Position numbers and translations under genes: made by a program. A stretch of DNA of 38,604 nt. Source: Bacilli bacterium. GTDB taxonomy: Bacteria > Bacillota_I > Bacilli_A > RFN20 > CAG-826. The DNA is taken from contig JAFTDF010000015.1 in the NCBI GenBank assembly GCA_017454295.1, positions 1 through 38,604 of the forward strand, written 5' to 3'. The notes beneath the pieces are model-generated. The model saw only the letters and a program-made list of their open reading frames with translations, did not search any database and had not been told where the DNA came from. Shown here piece by piece: positions 24,201 through 31,653 of the stretch. The stretch's first letter is position 1; each line of letters starts with the position of its first letter.

Positions 24201-25339
24201 ACATCATCAAAGAAACCGCTCCCCATATTCGCCGTAAGGACTCCCTTACCCGTATGCTTCTCGACGTGGTGATTGCCTTAATCCCCGTCGTGGTGATGGC
24301 CTATGTCGCCTATGGCTGGGCCGCGTTCCGCAATTTTGCCGTCTCCATCGCCACGATGATGGCCTCCGAATTCGTGTTCGTGCTCATCATGAACCGCATT
24401 CCCTATGACGGTACCAAGCATACCTTGAAGGAGCAATTCCTCCATGGGTGCAAGGCGTATCGCCCCCATCACGCGTTGGCGCCGCTGGTGTCGGCCATGA
24501 TCTTCGCCCTCATCATGCCGCCGGATAGCAATCCGGGTTATGTCATTTATTTGGCGTTGGTATTTGGTTCCCTCTTCGGGATGATCATCGGCAAGTTCGT
24601 CTTCGGTGGCACGGGGAACAATATCTTCAACCCCGCCGCGGCAGGTATGGTATTTGCCAAGCTGTGCTTCGGTTCCAAATATGTCTATACCACGAATAAC
24701 TACGTTTCCGCGGTCGAAAGTGGGGGCACGGTCTTAAGTAATTTGACCAATACCTCGACTTCCTTGGTGGGCCGTTATGCCTCGATTGGCGATATCTCCG
24801 TCTTCGATATGTTCTTCGGGAGAATCCCCGGCACGATCGGCGAAGGCTTCAAAGTCGCGATCCTCATCGGCTTGGTGTATTTGCTGATTCGTAGAGCTGC
24901 CGATTATCGGGTGCTTCTTTCCTTTGGTTTAGGCTATGTGGGATTGATGGCTTTGGCCGGAATCTTCGTGGTTACCAAAGTACCGGGCGTCGATTATGGT
25001 CACTTCCTCTTATTCCAGTTATTGACCGGTGGGGTGATGTTTGGCGCGGTCTATATGTTGACCGATCCCGTCACCATGCCCATCAACGCCCCAGGGCGCG
25101 TGATGTATGGCTTATTAGCGGCGGGGCTTACGGTGACGATCCGTTTGTTTGGAGCCTTACCCGAAGGCATGGCCTTCTCTATTTTGATTTGTAACTTAGT
25201 GGCCCCGGCTCTTGATCATTACACCTATAGCGGCAATCGCTTCACCCCGAAGAAGATCGCCGTCATCGCCGGGATGGCCGCCGTCTTCATTTTGGCGGTG
25301 TGCCTCGGGCTTGGATTCCAGGAGGGCGTGACTTTATGA
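24197..25339 (+). CDS. rnfD: Rnf complex subunit RnfD
   Basis: A 380-residue membrane subunit that carries a covalent FMN in well-studied Rnf complexes and takes part in ion translocation. About nine to ten membrane segments are visible, with the family segments FGGTGNNIFNPAAAGMVF, GRIPGTIGEGFK and MLTDPVTMPINAPGR. The usual SGAT flavinylation motif is not obvious; the region where it is expected reads ESGGTVLSNLTNTSTS, so the FMN-bearing Thr cannot be assigned with confidence. Overlaps both rnfC and rnfG by ATGA. A flavinyltransferase gene lies downstream in the same operon. Confidence 0.95.
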   Translation: MNIIKETAPHIRRKDSLTRMLLDVVIALIPVVVMAYVAYGWAAFRNFAVSIATMMASEFVFVLIMNRIPYDGTKHTLKEQFLHGCKAYRPHHALAPLVSAMIFALIMPPDSNPGYVIYLALVFGSLFGMIIGKFVFGGTGNNIFNPAAAGMVFAKLCFGSKYVYTTNNYVSAVESGGTVLSNLTNTSTSLVGRYASIGDISVFDMFFGRIPGTIGEGFKVAILIGLVYLLIRRAADYRVLLSFGLGYVGLMALAGIFVVTKVPGVDYGHFLLFQLLTGGVMFGAVYMLTDPVTMPINAPGRVMYGLLAAGLTVTIRLFGALPEGMAFSILICNLVAPALDHYTYSGNRFTPKKIAVIAGMAAVFILAVCLGLGFQEGVTL

Positions 25340-25869
25340 AGATCTCTTGGAAACGGGCCTTTGCCGTCGGCGGATTCCTTGCTGGTTTATGCGGGGTTTT
25401 GGGCTTATTGATCGCAGGCGGTGATTTGCTTACGAAAGACACCATCGCCAAAAACAAAATCGAGAAAGAAAGTAAGGGTTTGCGGAAAATTTTCGGCGAA
25501 GAAGCCACTTATGGCGAAGCCGTTGCCGTTACCGATGAAACCCGTCCCACCCTCCAAAAATATTGGACCGTCCAATTAGGTGGGACAGAGCTTGGCCGCG
25601 TCTATAGCGCTTCTGGGAAGAATGCCTACGGGGACGTCTCCTTACTCATTGGTATTTATGCCGATTATTCCTTAGGGACCATTTACGTGTTGGAGAACAC
25701 CGAGTCCTATGGAACCACCCTTCAAGAGAATTATCTCGATGTGTATGACGCTTCCGATAACAAAGAAGAAGCGGTGGAGCAAGTCTCCTGCGGTGCCACC
25801 TATGGCGCCAAGCTGTGCCGGGAAATGATTCTCGCCAGCAAATCCCATTATGAAGGAGGTGCGGAATGA
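25336..25869 (+). CDS. rnfG: Rnf complex subunit RnfG
   Basis: A 177-residue subunit with one N-terminal membrane helix (about residues 9-28) and an extracytoplasmic FMN-binding domain. The flavinylation motif is CGATYGAKL, with Thr155 as the expected FMN attachment site; the first Ser/Thr of the usual SGATxS motif is replaced by Cys. AGGAGG lies upstream of the ATG, and the start overlaps the rnfD stop. It ends by overlapping rnfE. The modifying enzyme is probably the ApbE-like product of 27664-28617. Confidence 0.94.
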   Translation: MKISWKRAFAVGGFLAGLCGVLGLLIAGGDLLTKDTIAKNKIEKESKGLRKIFGEEATYGEAVAVTDETRPTLQKYWTVQLGGTELGRVYSASGKNAYGDVSLLIGIYADYSLGTIYVLENTESYGTTLQENYLDVYDASDNKEEAVEQVSCGATYGAKLCREMILASKSHYEGGAE

Positions 25870-26612
25870 GTAAATCCAATCATAAAGAATCCTTCCTCGC
25901 CCCTATCTGGAGGAGCAATCCCCTCATCGTGTCGATGCTGGGTCTTTGCCCTGCCCTCGCGGTTACCAAAACCTTGGAGGCCGCCTTTGGGATGGGCATC
26001 CTCTTCACCATCGTTTTGGTTTGTTCTAATGTCCTAATTTCCGCGATTCGGAAAATCATCCCCGAGGAAGTCAAAACGCCCGCTTATATCGTGGTCATCG
26101 CCACCTTCGTTACTTTGGTCAAGATGTTCGCCGAAGCCTTCCTTCCCGAGCTTTATAGCACCCTTGGCGTCTTCGTATCCCTATTGGTCGTCAATTGTAT
26201 CGTACTTGGTCGGGCAGAGGCCTTTGCCTCGAAAAACGGGGTTTTGGATTCGTTGCTCGACGGCATCGGCAATGGTATCGGTTATACCTTAGCCATCTGC
26301 ATGATTGGTTTAATCCGCGAGGTATTAGGCAGTGGCATGCTCACCTTTGGCGCGACCTTTACTTTCCTTGCGGACGCGAATAACGGAGAAAAGATCCGTC
26401 TCTTCTTACTGAAAGGCCCGAGATATGACTTCTCGATGTCCTTCTTCTCTTCGCCGGCCGGTGGCTTCTTGGTGCTTGGCATCATGACCGCAATCATCGC
26501 CGCCGTGACCAATTACAAAGAGAATAAGAAGAAGGTCGATGCCCGCATCGCCGCGAAGAAAGAGAAAGAGACTGCCGCCGCAGCTTCCGCTTCTAAGGAG
26601 GTGGCACAATGA
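25866..26612 (+). CDS. rnfE: Rnf complex subunit RnfE
   Basis: A 248-residue membrane subunit of the Rnf complex. Family hallmarks are NPLIVSMLGLCPALAVT near the N-terminus and VVNCIVLGRAEAFASKNG in the middle; the conserved Cys residues of RnfE and RnfA hold a membrane-embedded Fe-S cluster between the two subunits. Six membrane helices are visible. The C-terminus has a charged Lys/Ala/Glu tail (about residues 220-248) longer than in most relatives. GAAGGAGG before the ATG supports the start. Neighbouring rnfA follows with ATGA overlap. Confidence 0.96.
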   Translation: MSKSNHKESFLAPIWRSNPLIVSMLGLCPALAVTKTLEAAFGMGILFTIVLVCSNVLISAIRKIIPEEVKTPAYIVVIATFVTLVKMFAEAFLPELYSTLGVFVSLLVVNCIVLGRAEAFASKNGVLDSLLDGIGNGIGYTLAICMIGLIREVLGSGMLTFGATFTFLADANNGEKIRLFLLKGPRYDFSMSFFSSPAGGFLVLGIMTAIIAAVTNYKENKKKVDARIAAKKEKETAAAASASKEVAQ

Positions 26613-27196
26613 ATTACCTCGCCGCATTCGTGATGGCCATCATTTCCTACGCGTTGATCGATAACGTGGTGCTTTCCCGCTTCTATGGGATTTGCTCATT
26701 CATCGGTGTGGGCAATAAGGTCAAATCCTCCTTATGCATGGGCGCCGCCGTGAGCTTCGTCATCATCATGGCCGCCGCGATTTGCTACCCGCTTTATAAC
26801 TATTTGCTGGTGCCTGCCGGGGTGCCTTTCCTCGACACCATCGCCGCGATTTTGGTCATTGCCTGCCTAGTCATGATTGTTGGTCTCGTCATGAAGAAGT
26901 TCCTACCCGGCCTCTATCAAAGTCTTGGCATTTATCTGCCTTTAATCACCACCAACTGCGCCGTCTTGGGTGTGGTCAGCGAAAACATCGCCTCCAAACT
27001 GGATTTTGGGATGGCCATGGCCAATGCCGTTGGCACGTCCGCCGGATTTACCTTAGTCATCTTCCTTTATGCCTGTATCCGCGTCCGCTTAGAAGCCGCG
27101 AATACACCGAAGGCCTTTAAAGGCGTGCCCATCGCGCTTGTCACCGCCTCCTTAATGGCGATGGCCTTTATGGGATTACAGGGGATTGGCGTATGA
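26609..27196 (+). CDS. rnfA: Rnf complex subunit RnfA
   Basis: A 195-residue membrane subunit homologous to RnfE and inserted in the opposite sense. Six helices; hallmarks DNVVLSRFYGICSFIGV and LYQSLGIYLPLITTNCAVLG, giving the Cys residues for the shared Fe-S cluster. TAAGGAGG stands before the ATG. Its stop overlaps the start of a small Cys-rich membrane protein gene, where rnfB would normally follow directly. Confidence 0.97.
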   Translation: MNYLAAFVMAIISYALIDNVVLSRFYGICSFIGVGNKVKSSLCMGAAVSFVIIMAAAICYPLYNYLLVPAGVPFLDTIAAILVIACLVMIVGLVMKKFLPGLYQSLGIYLPLITTNCAVLGVVSENIASKLDFGMAMANAVGTSAGFTLVIFLYACIRVRLEAANTPKAFKGVPIALVTASLMAMAFMGLQGIGV

Positions 27197-27366
27197 ACCA
27201 GGGCGGATATTTAGCGATTACCAGCGTCGTCTTGGCCGGGCTTGGCTTACTTGCTTTGAGTTTGTTCTTTTTGCTCCGCCGCGGCCCGAAGGTGGAACGC
27301 CCCCATTGCAAAGGTTGCCAAGAAGTCGGTTGCCCGTTAGCGAAAGCTTTGGAGGAAAAACAATGA
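27193..27366 (+). CDS. 57-aa Cys-rich single-pass membrane protein between rnfA and rnfB
   Basis: Starts on the ATGA overlap with rnfA and ends overlapping the rnfB start, so it is embedded in the operon without any gap. Residues 7-28 form one membrane helix, followed by RR and a cytoplasmic tail with C39-x2-C42-x4-C47 (CKGCQEVGCP). This layout resembles the FeoB-associated Cys-rich small membrane proteins. Three cysteines with this spacing could bind metal or help ligate an Fe-S cluster with a partner. A role as an accessory electron carrier of this Rnf complex is inference from position. It does not appear in the textbook rnf operon. Confidence 0.75.
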   Translation: MNQGGYLAITSVVLAGLGLLALSLFFLLRRGPKVERPHCKGCQEVGCPLAKALEEKQ

Positions 27367-27680
27367 CATTACTATGGTCGTTATTGATCCTTGCGGGGCT
27401 GGGCTTGGTCTTTGGCGTCGCTTTGGTGTTGTTTGGCGTTTTATTCCACGTTCAGGAAGACGAACGCATCAAAGAAGTGGAAAAGATGCTCCCCAATTAT
27501 AACTGCGGGGCTTGTGGCTATGCCGGATGCCGCCAAATGGCGGAAAACCTCGTTTCGGGGAAAGAAACGATGGTGAGCAAATGCAAGCCGGGAAAGAAAG
27601 ATAAGAACTACGATCCGATCGTCGCCTATTTGGCGGCCCATCCGGATCCCGATGGCACTACGCATGTCCCCAAGATCTAA
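27363..27680 (+). CDS. rnfB: Short RnfB lacking ferredoxin domains
   Basis: A 105-residue RnfB. It has the N-terminal membrane helix (about residues 4-28) and the characteristic Fe-S motif C48-x2-C51-x4-C56-x17-C74 (CGACGYAGC). The chain then ends after about 30 more residues. Typical RnfB proteins continue with a ferredoxin-like part carrying two or more [4Fe-4S] clusters; no CxxCxxC pattern exists in any frame just after the stop, so a simple frameshift does not explain the loss. GGAGG lies 7 nt before the ATG. It is the last core rnf gene, and electrons may enter through a soluble ferredoxin or through the neighbouring Cys-rich protein. Confidence 0.88.
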   Translation: MTLLWSLLILAGLGLVFGVALVLFGVLFHVQEDERIKEVEKMLPNYNCGACGYAGCRQMAENLVSGKETMVSKCKPGKKDKNYDPIVAYLAAHPDPDGTTHVPKI

Positions 27681-28617
27681 AAGCATCGTTTCCTTTTTCC
27701 TATTGCCCCTTGCGCTTGCGGGGCTTTTTTCGTGCAAAGGCGAAGTGCACCATATCGAATATGCCTATGCCTATGGGACAAATTGGGAAATCCACCTCTA
27801 TGAGGGCACCAAAGCCGACGCAGAGGCCATTTCTGACTATATTCGGACTTCTTCCCAAGTGCTGGATTTAGATGCACGTCATTGCCAAAACGGCATCTAT
27901 GCCCTGAACCATCAAGAAGAAATCGAAGCTTCCCCCTTTTTAATCGAAGCCATTCAACTAGGCCAACGGATCGAATCCCAAAGCCATGGCGCTTATTCCA
28001 TCTCGATTGGTGCATTAACGAAGGCTTGGCTTGAAAACTTAGAGCAAGGGAAGATATTGGAACCAACATCAGTTGCCTCTTACCTAGAACAGGCCCAAGC
28101 GACCACCGTGACGGTTCAAGGCTCCAAGGCGAAAAAGGAAGGTTCAGGTGAGATTGATCTTGGATCGGTTGGGAAAGGGCTTTGCTTGGACCATGTGAAA
28201 GCTCAGCTTACGGAAAAAGGAATTCGTAAGTACCTGATCAACGGGGGCTCTTCTTCCTTGCTGATTGGAGAAAACTCTTCTAGTGATGGGTCCACAAAGG
28301 TTCATCTCGCCGATGCGAAAGGCCGCTACTTTAACGCTAAGAATATCGCCGTTTCCAATTCCGCCATCTCGCGACAACGCTATGAAGTGGATGGCCACGT
28401 TTATTCGCATATCGTCGATGCGCGGACCGGTATCCCCGAACTAGCCTATGATGCCCTTTGCTTGGCCGGCAACGGGGCAGGCTTGCTCGATGGCCTTTCC
28501 ACCGCCTATTTGGCCTTAGGGAAAGATTATGCAAACGAATTAGAAAACCAAGGCATCCAAGTCGCTTTTATGAAGGGAGGGGAAGTGGTGTATGAAAGCG
28601 CCGGTTTCCTTTCTTAA
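27664..28617 (+). CDS. apbE: ApbE-type FAD:protein FMN transferase, lipoprotein
   Basis: A 317-residue lipoprotein (lipobox LFSC, Cys24) of the ApbE flavinyltransferase family, which moves FMN from FAD to a Thr of RnfG/RnfD-type proteins outside the membrane. Visible motifs: YGTNWEIHLY, IDLGSVGKGLCLDHV, YLINGGSSSLLIG, VSNSAISRQRY, YSHIVDARTGIP and LLDGLSTAYLALG with the metal-binding Asp. Length is normal. The start overlaps rnfB; an alternative ATG lies 12 nt upstream, and neither has a clear ribosome site. Its place in the rnf operon fits maturation of RnfG and RnfD. Confidence 0.93.
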   Translation: MSPRSKSIVSFFLLPLALAGLFSCKGEVHHIEYAYAYGTNWEIHLYEGTKADAEAISDYIRTSSQVLDLDARHCQNGIYALNHQEEIEASPFLIEAIQLGQRIESQSHGAYSISIGALTKAWLENLEQGKILEPTSVASYLEQAQATTVTVQGSKAKKEGSGEIDLGSVGKGLCLDHVKAQLTEKGIRKYLINGGSSSLLIGENSSSDGSTKVHLADAKGRYFNAKNIAVSNSAISRQRYEVDGHVYSHIVDARTGIPELAYDALCLAGNGAGLLDGLSTAYLALGKDYANELENQGIQVAFMKGGEVVYESAGFLS

Positions 28618-28987
28618 GCAAATCCAACGGCACTGGGTGGAAATTTTGGTGGTTTCTCTTGCCCTCATTGCCACAATTTTGGCAGTGATTTTTGTTTCGA
28701 TTCCAGCGAGGCAAAAAGCCGCTTACGCCAACGTATCCATCAAAGGGGAAATCGTTCGTAGAATCGAACTGAATCAAGATGCCACCTATCAAGTGGATGT
28801 TCCGCATGGAACGATGCAAATTTCAGTCAAAAACGGCAAAATTGCGGTGTTTTCTTCTCCTTGCCCTGGCCAATATTGTGTTCACCAAGGCGAAAAAGAA
28901 CACATTGGCGATAGTTTGATTTGCGCCCATGAAGGGGTCGCGATTTACCTCGTCGGCGAAGGGGAAACCACGGAGATTACGATATGA
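28592..28987 (+). CDS. NusG domain II protein, Rnf-associated
   Basis: A 131-residue membrane-anchored protein. A helix at about residues 18-38 is followed by a NusG-II-like small beta domain that includes CPGQYCVHQG and a later Cys in LICAHEG, a Cys pattern usual in this family. Proteins of this type commonly sit between rnf/apbE and Gx transporter genes in Bacillota; their role is not established. GGAGGGGAA precedes the ATG, which overlaps the apbE end. Overlaps the next gene by ATGA. Confidence 0.88.
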   Translation: MKAPVSFLKQIQRHWVEILVVSLALIATILAVIFVSIPARQKAAYANVSIKGEIVRRIELNQDATYQVDVPHGTMQISVKNGKIAVFSSPCPGQYCVHQGEKEHIGDSLICAHEGVAIYLVGEGETTEITI

Positions 28988-29580
28988 GTATCGACGTGCA
29001 TCACTTAGTCTCCGGCTTGTTGTTCGCGCTTGTGTTCTTAGCGACTTTTGCCTTGCTCCGCAACGACCACCAATTTGGGACCAGACGAATTGCCCGGCTT
29101 GGCGTATTGCTCGCTTTGGCCCTCGTCGCAGGCTTGGTGGAATCTTTGATCCCCGGCTTTATCCTGCCCGGATTCCGTCTGGGACTCGCCAATATCGTGT
29201 TGCTCTTTGTTCTTGTGACATTTGGCTTTTATGATGGATTGGTGCTAGCCGTATTAAAGGCCGTGCTGGTCTCAGTATTGCGAGGCTCCTTTCTTTCGAT
29301 GGGCGGTTTAATGGCACTTTCGGGAACCTTGTTATCGTTCTTAGGCATGGCTTGTTTACATTATCTTTGGAAAAAGTGTTCTCTAATTGGCGTTTCCATT
29401 TTTGGTGCATTGCTCCACGTAATCGGCCAAATTGTCGTTGCCTATTTCTTTATGGGACCGGCCATCTGGGGCTATCTCCCTTGGTTGATGCTTGCTAGCT
29501 TTGCAACCGGGGCATTCGTCGGTGTGATTGTAACAATATTAATCCGCCGAACAGCCTTCCTTCATCTACTAGGAAAATGA
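28984..29580 (+). CDS. Gx transporter family membrane protein
   Basis: A 198-residue polytopic membrane protein (about six helices) of the family annotated as Gx transporter or heptaprenyl diphosphate synthase component I. Recognisable segments include ESLIPGFILPGFRLGLANI, with the GxRLGLAN motif, and LLHVIGQIVVAYFF. These resemble ECF-type S components, so a small-molecule uptake role, possibly a flavin or quinone precursor, is possible but unproven. It is the last gene of the rnf operon and its stop abuts a strong terminator. Confidence 0.88.
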   Translation: MSIDVHHLVSGLLFALVFLATFALLRNDHQFGTRRIARLGVLLALALVAGLVESLIPGFILPGFRLGLANIVLLFVLVTFGFYDGLVLAVLKAVLVSVLRGSFLSMGGLMALSGTLLSFLGMACLHYLWKKCSLIGVSIFGALLHVIGQIVVAYFFMGPAIWGYLPWLMLASFATGAFVGVIVTILIRRTAFLHLLGK

Positions 29581-29608
29581 AAAAGGCTTGGGACGTGCCA
29601 AGCCTTTT
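29581..29608. terminator. Strong terminator between converging operons
   Basis: AAAAGGCTTGG and CCAAGCCTTTT form an 11-bp perfect stem with a 6-nt loop. A-rich and T-rich ends on both strands make it suitable for stopping both the rnf operon and the converging gene at 29621-30741. Confidence 0.9.
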
Positions 29609-29620
29609 CGTGATAGAAGC

Positions 29621-30741
29621 TTACTTCTTAGGGACGTTGTTTTCTTCCGCTAAGCGTTTGGCAAGCGCGATGACACGGCGAACCGCAAGGTCGGATTTGA
29701 CTTTGAGGTAGGAGGGAATGTCATCGAACTTTTTGGCTTCGGAAGCGTCCTTCATCGGGATGGTGGAATTGGCAAATTCGCGAGGATCGATGGCGAAGTG
29801 GACTTTCAAGGTCTTGCCAGCCATGGTGATGAAGATCAACCGTTTTCTCTTATAAGAGAAGGTTTCGCCAGGAATCGACATACGATCATTGAAGTCATAT
29901 TCGCGAAGTGCATTCACGATGTCGCGATAGCGACCACGGGTATCGGTATCGGTACGACGGACTTTGTTTTCGAAGGGGATACGTTTGCGGCGATTACCTA
30001 ATGTATCAAAGAAGTCGACATCGTCTTCGCCCTGTTTTTCAACAGCGGCGACAACAGGAACAACAACAGGGGCAGGCTCGGGCTCCGGCTCCGGCTCCGG
30101 CCGGGCTCCGGCTCGGGCTCAGGTTCGGGCTCAGGTTCGGGTTCGGGTTCCGGTTCCGGTTCCGGTTCTTGACGAGGTTCGTCAGTTGCGAATTTCAATT
30201 CTTCTTTGCGTGCAGGTGCGGGAGCGACCTCTTCTTGAACTTCTTCTTCCACGGGGAAGGTCAAAGCTTTGAAAGCGCAGAAAATCATCAGCACAAACAA
30301 AAGAACAAGGAAGACGACGGATCCATAGGCCCAGACATCGGAAATGGCTTTGGCGGCGCGTAATTCATAGGTGGTGGTCAGCAAGAAACCAAAACCAATA
30401 GCGGCAACAAAAGCAGCGACAAGGCCAGGAATGCGATCTCCGTGCTTGCGTTGCGACATGGCGATGGCGCCAAGGACGAGCATAATCAAGCTCAAATAGA
30501 AGATGACGCCGGCAATCGCGGCAGGAACGGCGGCGCCACCGAGTTTGGCAACCGTAGCTTGTCCGCCAAGAGCCATGCCGAAATCAGCAAAGCCTTTGGT
30601 GGCAACATCGCCAGCGTTGGCGATAGAAACGCCGATGGAAAGCCAAATCGCAGCAACAGCAACAGCAATCGCAACGCATGCTAAAAGCTTGTCGAGCGCA
30701 TTGGGCTCCGTACGGCCATAACGTTTTAAGGGTTTTTTCAT
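29621..30741 (-). pseudogene. Membrane protein with (EP)n linker, split by a 1-nt frameshift
   Basis: Two frames read as one gene. The first part (30741 down to 29998, 247 aa) has four membrane helices, an acidic segment and an (EP)n run, then turns into a spurious GRSRSRS tail. Restoring one base between 30101 and 30102 continues the EP run, then PVVAAVEKQGEDDVDFF, and joins the second frame ending at 29621 (KRLAEENNVPKK). The restored C-terminal domain of about 120 residues contains GKTLKVHFAIDPREF and FDDIPSYLKVKS, a cytoplasmic domain common in uncharacterised Bacillota proteins. AAAGGAGGGG precedes the ATG at 30741. The break lies in a GC-rich repeat, so a sequencing or assembly error is as likely as a real mutation or slippage switch. 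Function unknown. Confidence 0.8.
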
Positions 30742-30769
30742 GAAGTTCAACCCCTCCTTTTCAACAACA

Positions 30770-30797
30770 AATATACGCGTAAGGGCGCATAATGCAA
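30770..30797 (-). promoter_or_regulatory. Promoter of the (EP)n membrane protein gene
   Basis: On the minus strand TTGCAT (30792-30797), a 16-nt spacer and TATATT (30770-30775), followed by a short leader with a strong ribosome site. Confidence 0.55.
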
Positions 30798-31102
30798 GAA
30801 ATACTTACCTTAAAAGCGTGCACGGGGCTTGAAAAAAATAAGAAGGACGTAACGTATTTTTTAACTTTTTTAAAGCAAAATTAGGGACCGGATCCGCTTG
30901 GATTTCATCTATTTTTCGGTACAAAGACCAAGAAAACGGCTAAACCTAAATATGAGGGGCATGAGCGCAAAAAATATTTTTGAAGAAAATCCCGATATTC
31001 GCGTTTCAAAATGCTCCCTATAAAGCGGTTTAAAACAGCCTTTTTGTTCGAAAAATAAGATGTACATGTGCACTAAAAACTACTTTTCGATTCATTTTGA
31101 TG
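30798..31102. other. AT-rich intergenic region between divergent operons
   Basis: About 300 nt between the promoter of the (EP)n gene and that of the pilus locus. It is AT-rich with several A and T runs. I see no gene, no RNA gene and no convincing terminator; curved DNA or regulator sites are possible but not identifiable. Confidence 0.4.
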
Positions 31103-31130
31103 CTGACAAAACGCTTCGCCTGCGTATAAT
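31103..31130 (+). promoter_or_regulatory. Promoter of the pilus operon, leaderless start
   Basis: CTGACA (31103-31108), a 16-nt spacer and a perfect TATAAT (31125-31130). The ATG at 31138 is only 7 nt further on, at the expected transcription start, and there is no ribosome site. Confidence 0.65.
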
Positions 31131-31137
31131 GGGTGCT

Positions 31138-31653
31138 ATGAAAGGCAAGCGCAAAGGATTCACTTTAGTGGAAGCTGTCGTTACCATCGCCGTTCTCGGC
31201 GTAACGTTTTCTTTAACGACGGTTGCGGTCACGCAGCTTGTCCAAGTGCAGAACGGTGCGGCCGATCAGACCGCCCTCGAATCTCGGTATCAAGCTGCCG
31301 ATTCTTTGATGAATGAATATGTTTCTTTTGTCGGTTTAAAAACGCCGGGCGAACAAGGGATCTCTTTTGCATATAAGAGTTCTTCTGCAAACTCTCTTGT
31401 ATTTACCGCTACCTATGCTAGTTCGACTTACGATTTCGTTTTGTCTCACGATTCGGCGAATCAAGTTTTATCCGTAACCTGCGACCAAACCCCACCAGAG
31501 GGATATTTGTCGAAATCAAATTGGACGAAAACGAATCGAATTGAGGGTGTCGCGTTTTCATACGTTGAAAGTTTGTCATTAATTACTGCCGAGATTCGCC
31601 TTGATGCGTCGCATCAGCGGAAATTCGCTTATGTTGTGAGGGTTACTGCATGA
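31138..31653 (+). CDS. Type IV pilin-like protein (minor pilin)
   Basis: A 171-residue prepilin. The short basic leader MKGKRKG is followed by FTLVEAVVTIAVLGVTFSL; prepilin peptidase should cut after Gly7, leaving Phe1 and Glu5 of the mature form, and the hydrophobic helix follows. The C-terminal part is a small globular beta domain. It is the first gene of the pilus operon and would be a minor or initiating pilin. The upstream in-frame start at 31060 is rejected because it lies before the promoter -10 box and would spoil the leader. Overlaps the next gene by ATGA. Confidence 0.88.
   Translation: MKGKRKGFTLVEAVVTIAVLGVTFSLTTVAVTQLVQVQNGAADQTALESRYQAADSLMNEYVSFVGLKTPGEQGISFAYKSSSANSLVFTATYASSTYDFVLSHDSANQVLSVTCDQTPPEGYLSKSNWTKTNRIEGVAFSYVESLSLITAEIRLDASHQRKFAYVVRVTA

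Noticed and set aside
29908..30363. Plus-strand frames with Gly-Ser or Arg-Phe repeats
   Set aside because: They are the antisense of the (EP)n coding repeat of the frameshifted membrane protein.
31060..31137. Upstream in-frame start for the first pilin
   Set aside because: It would lie before the promoter -10 box and add 26 residues ahead of a normal prepilin leader.
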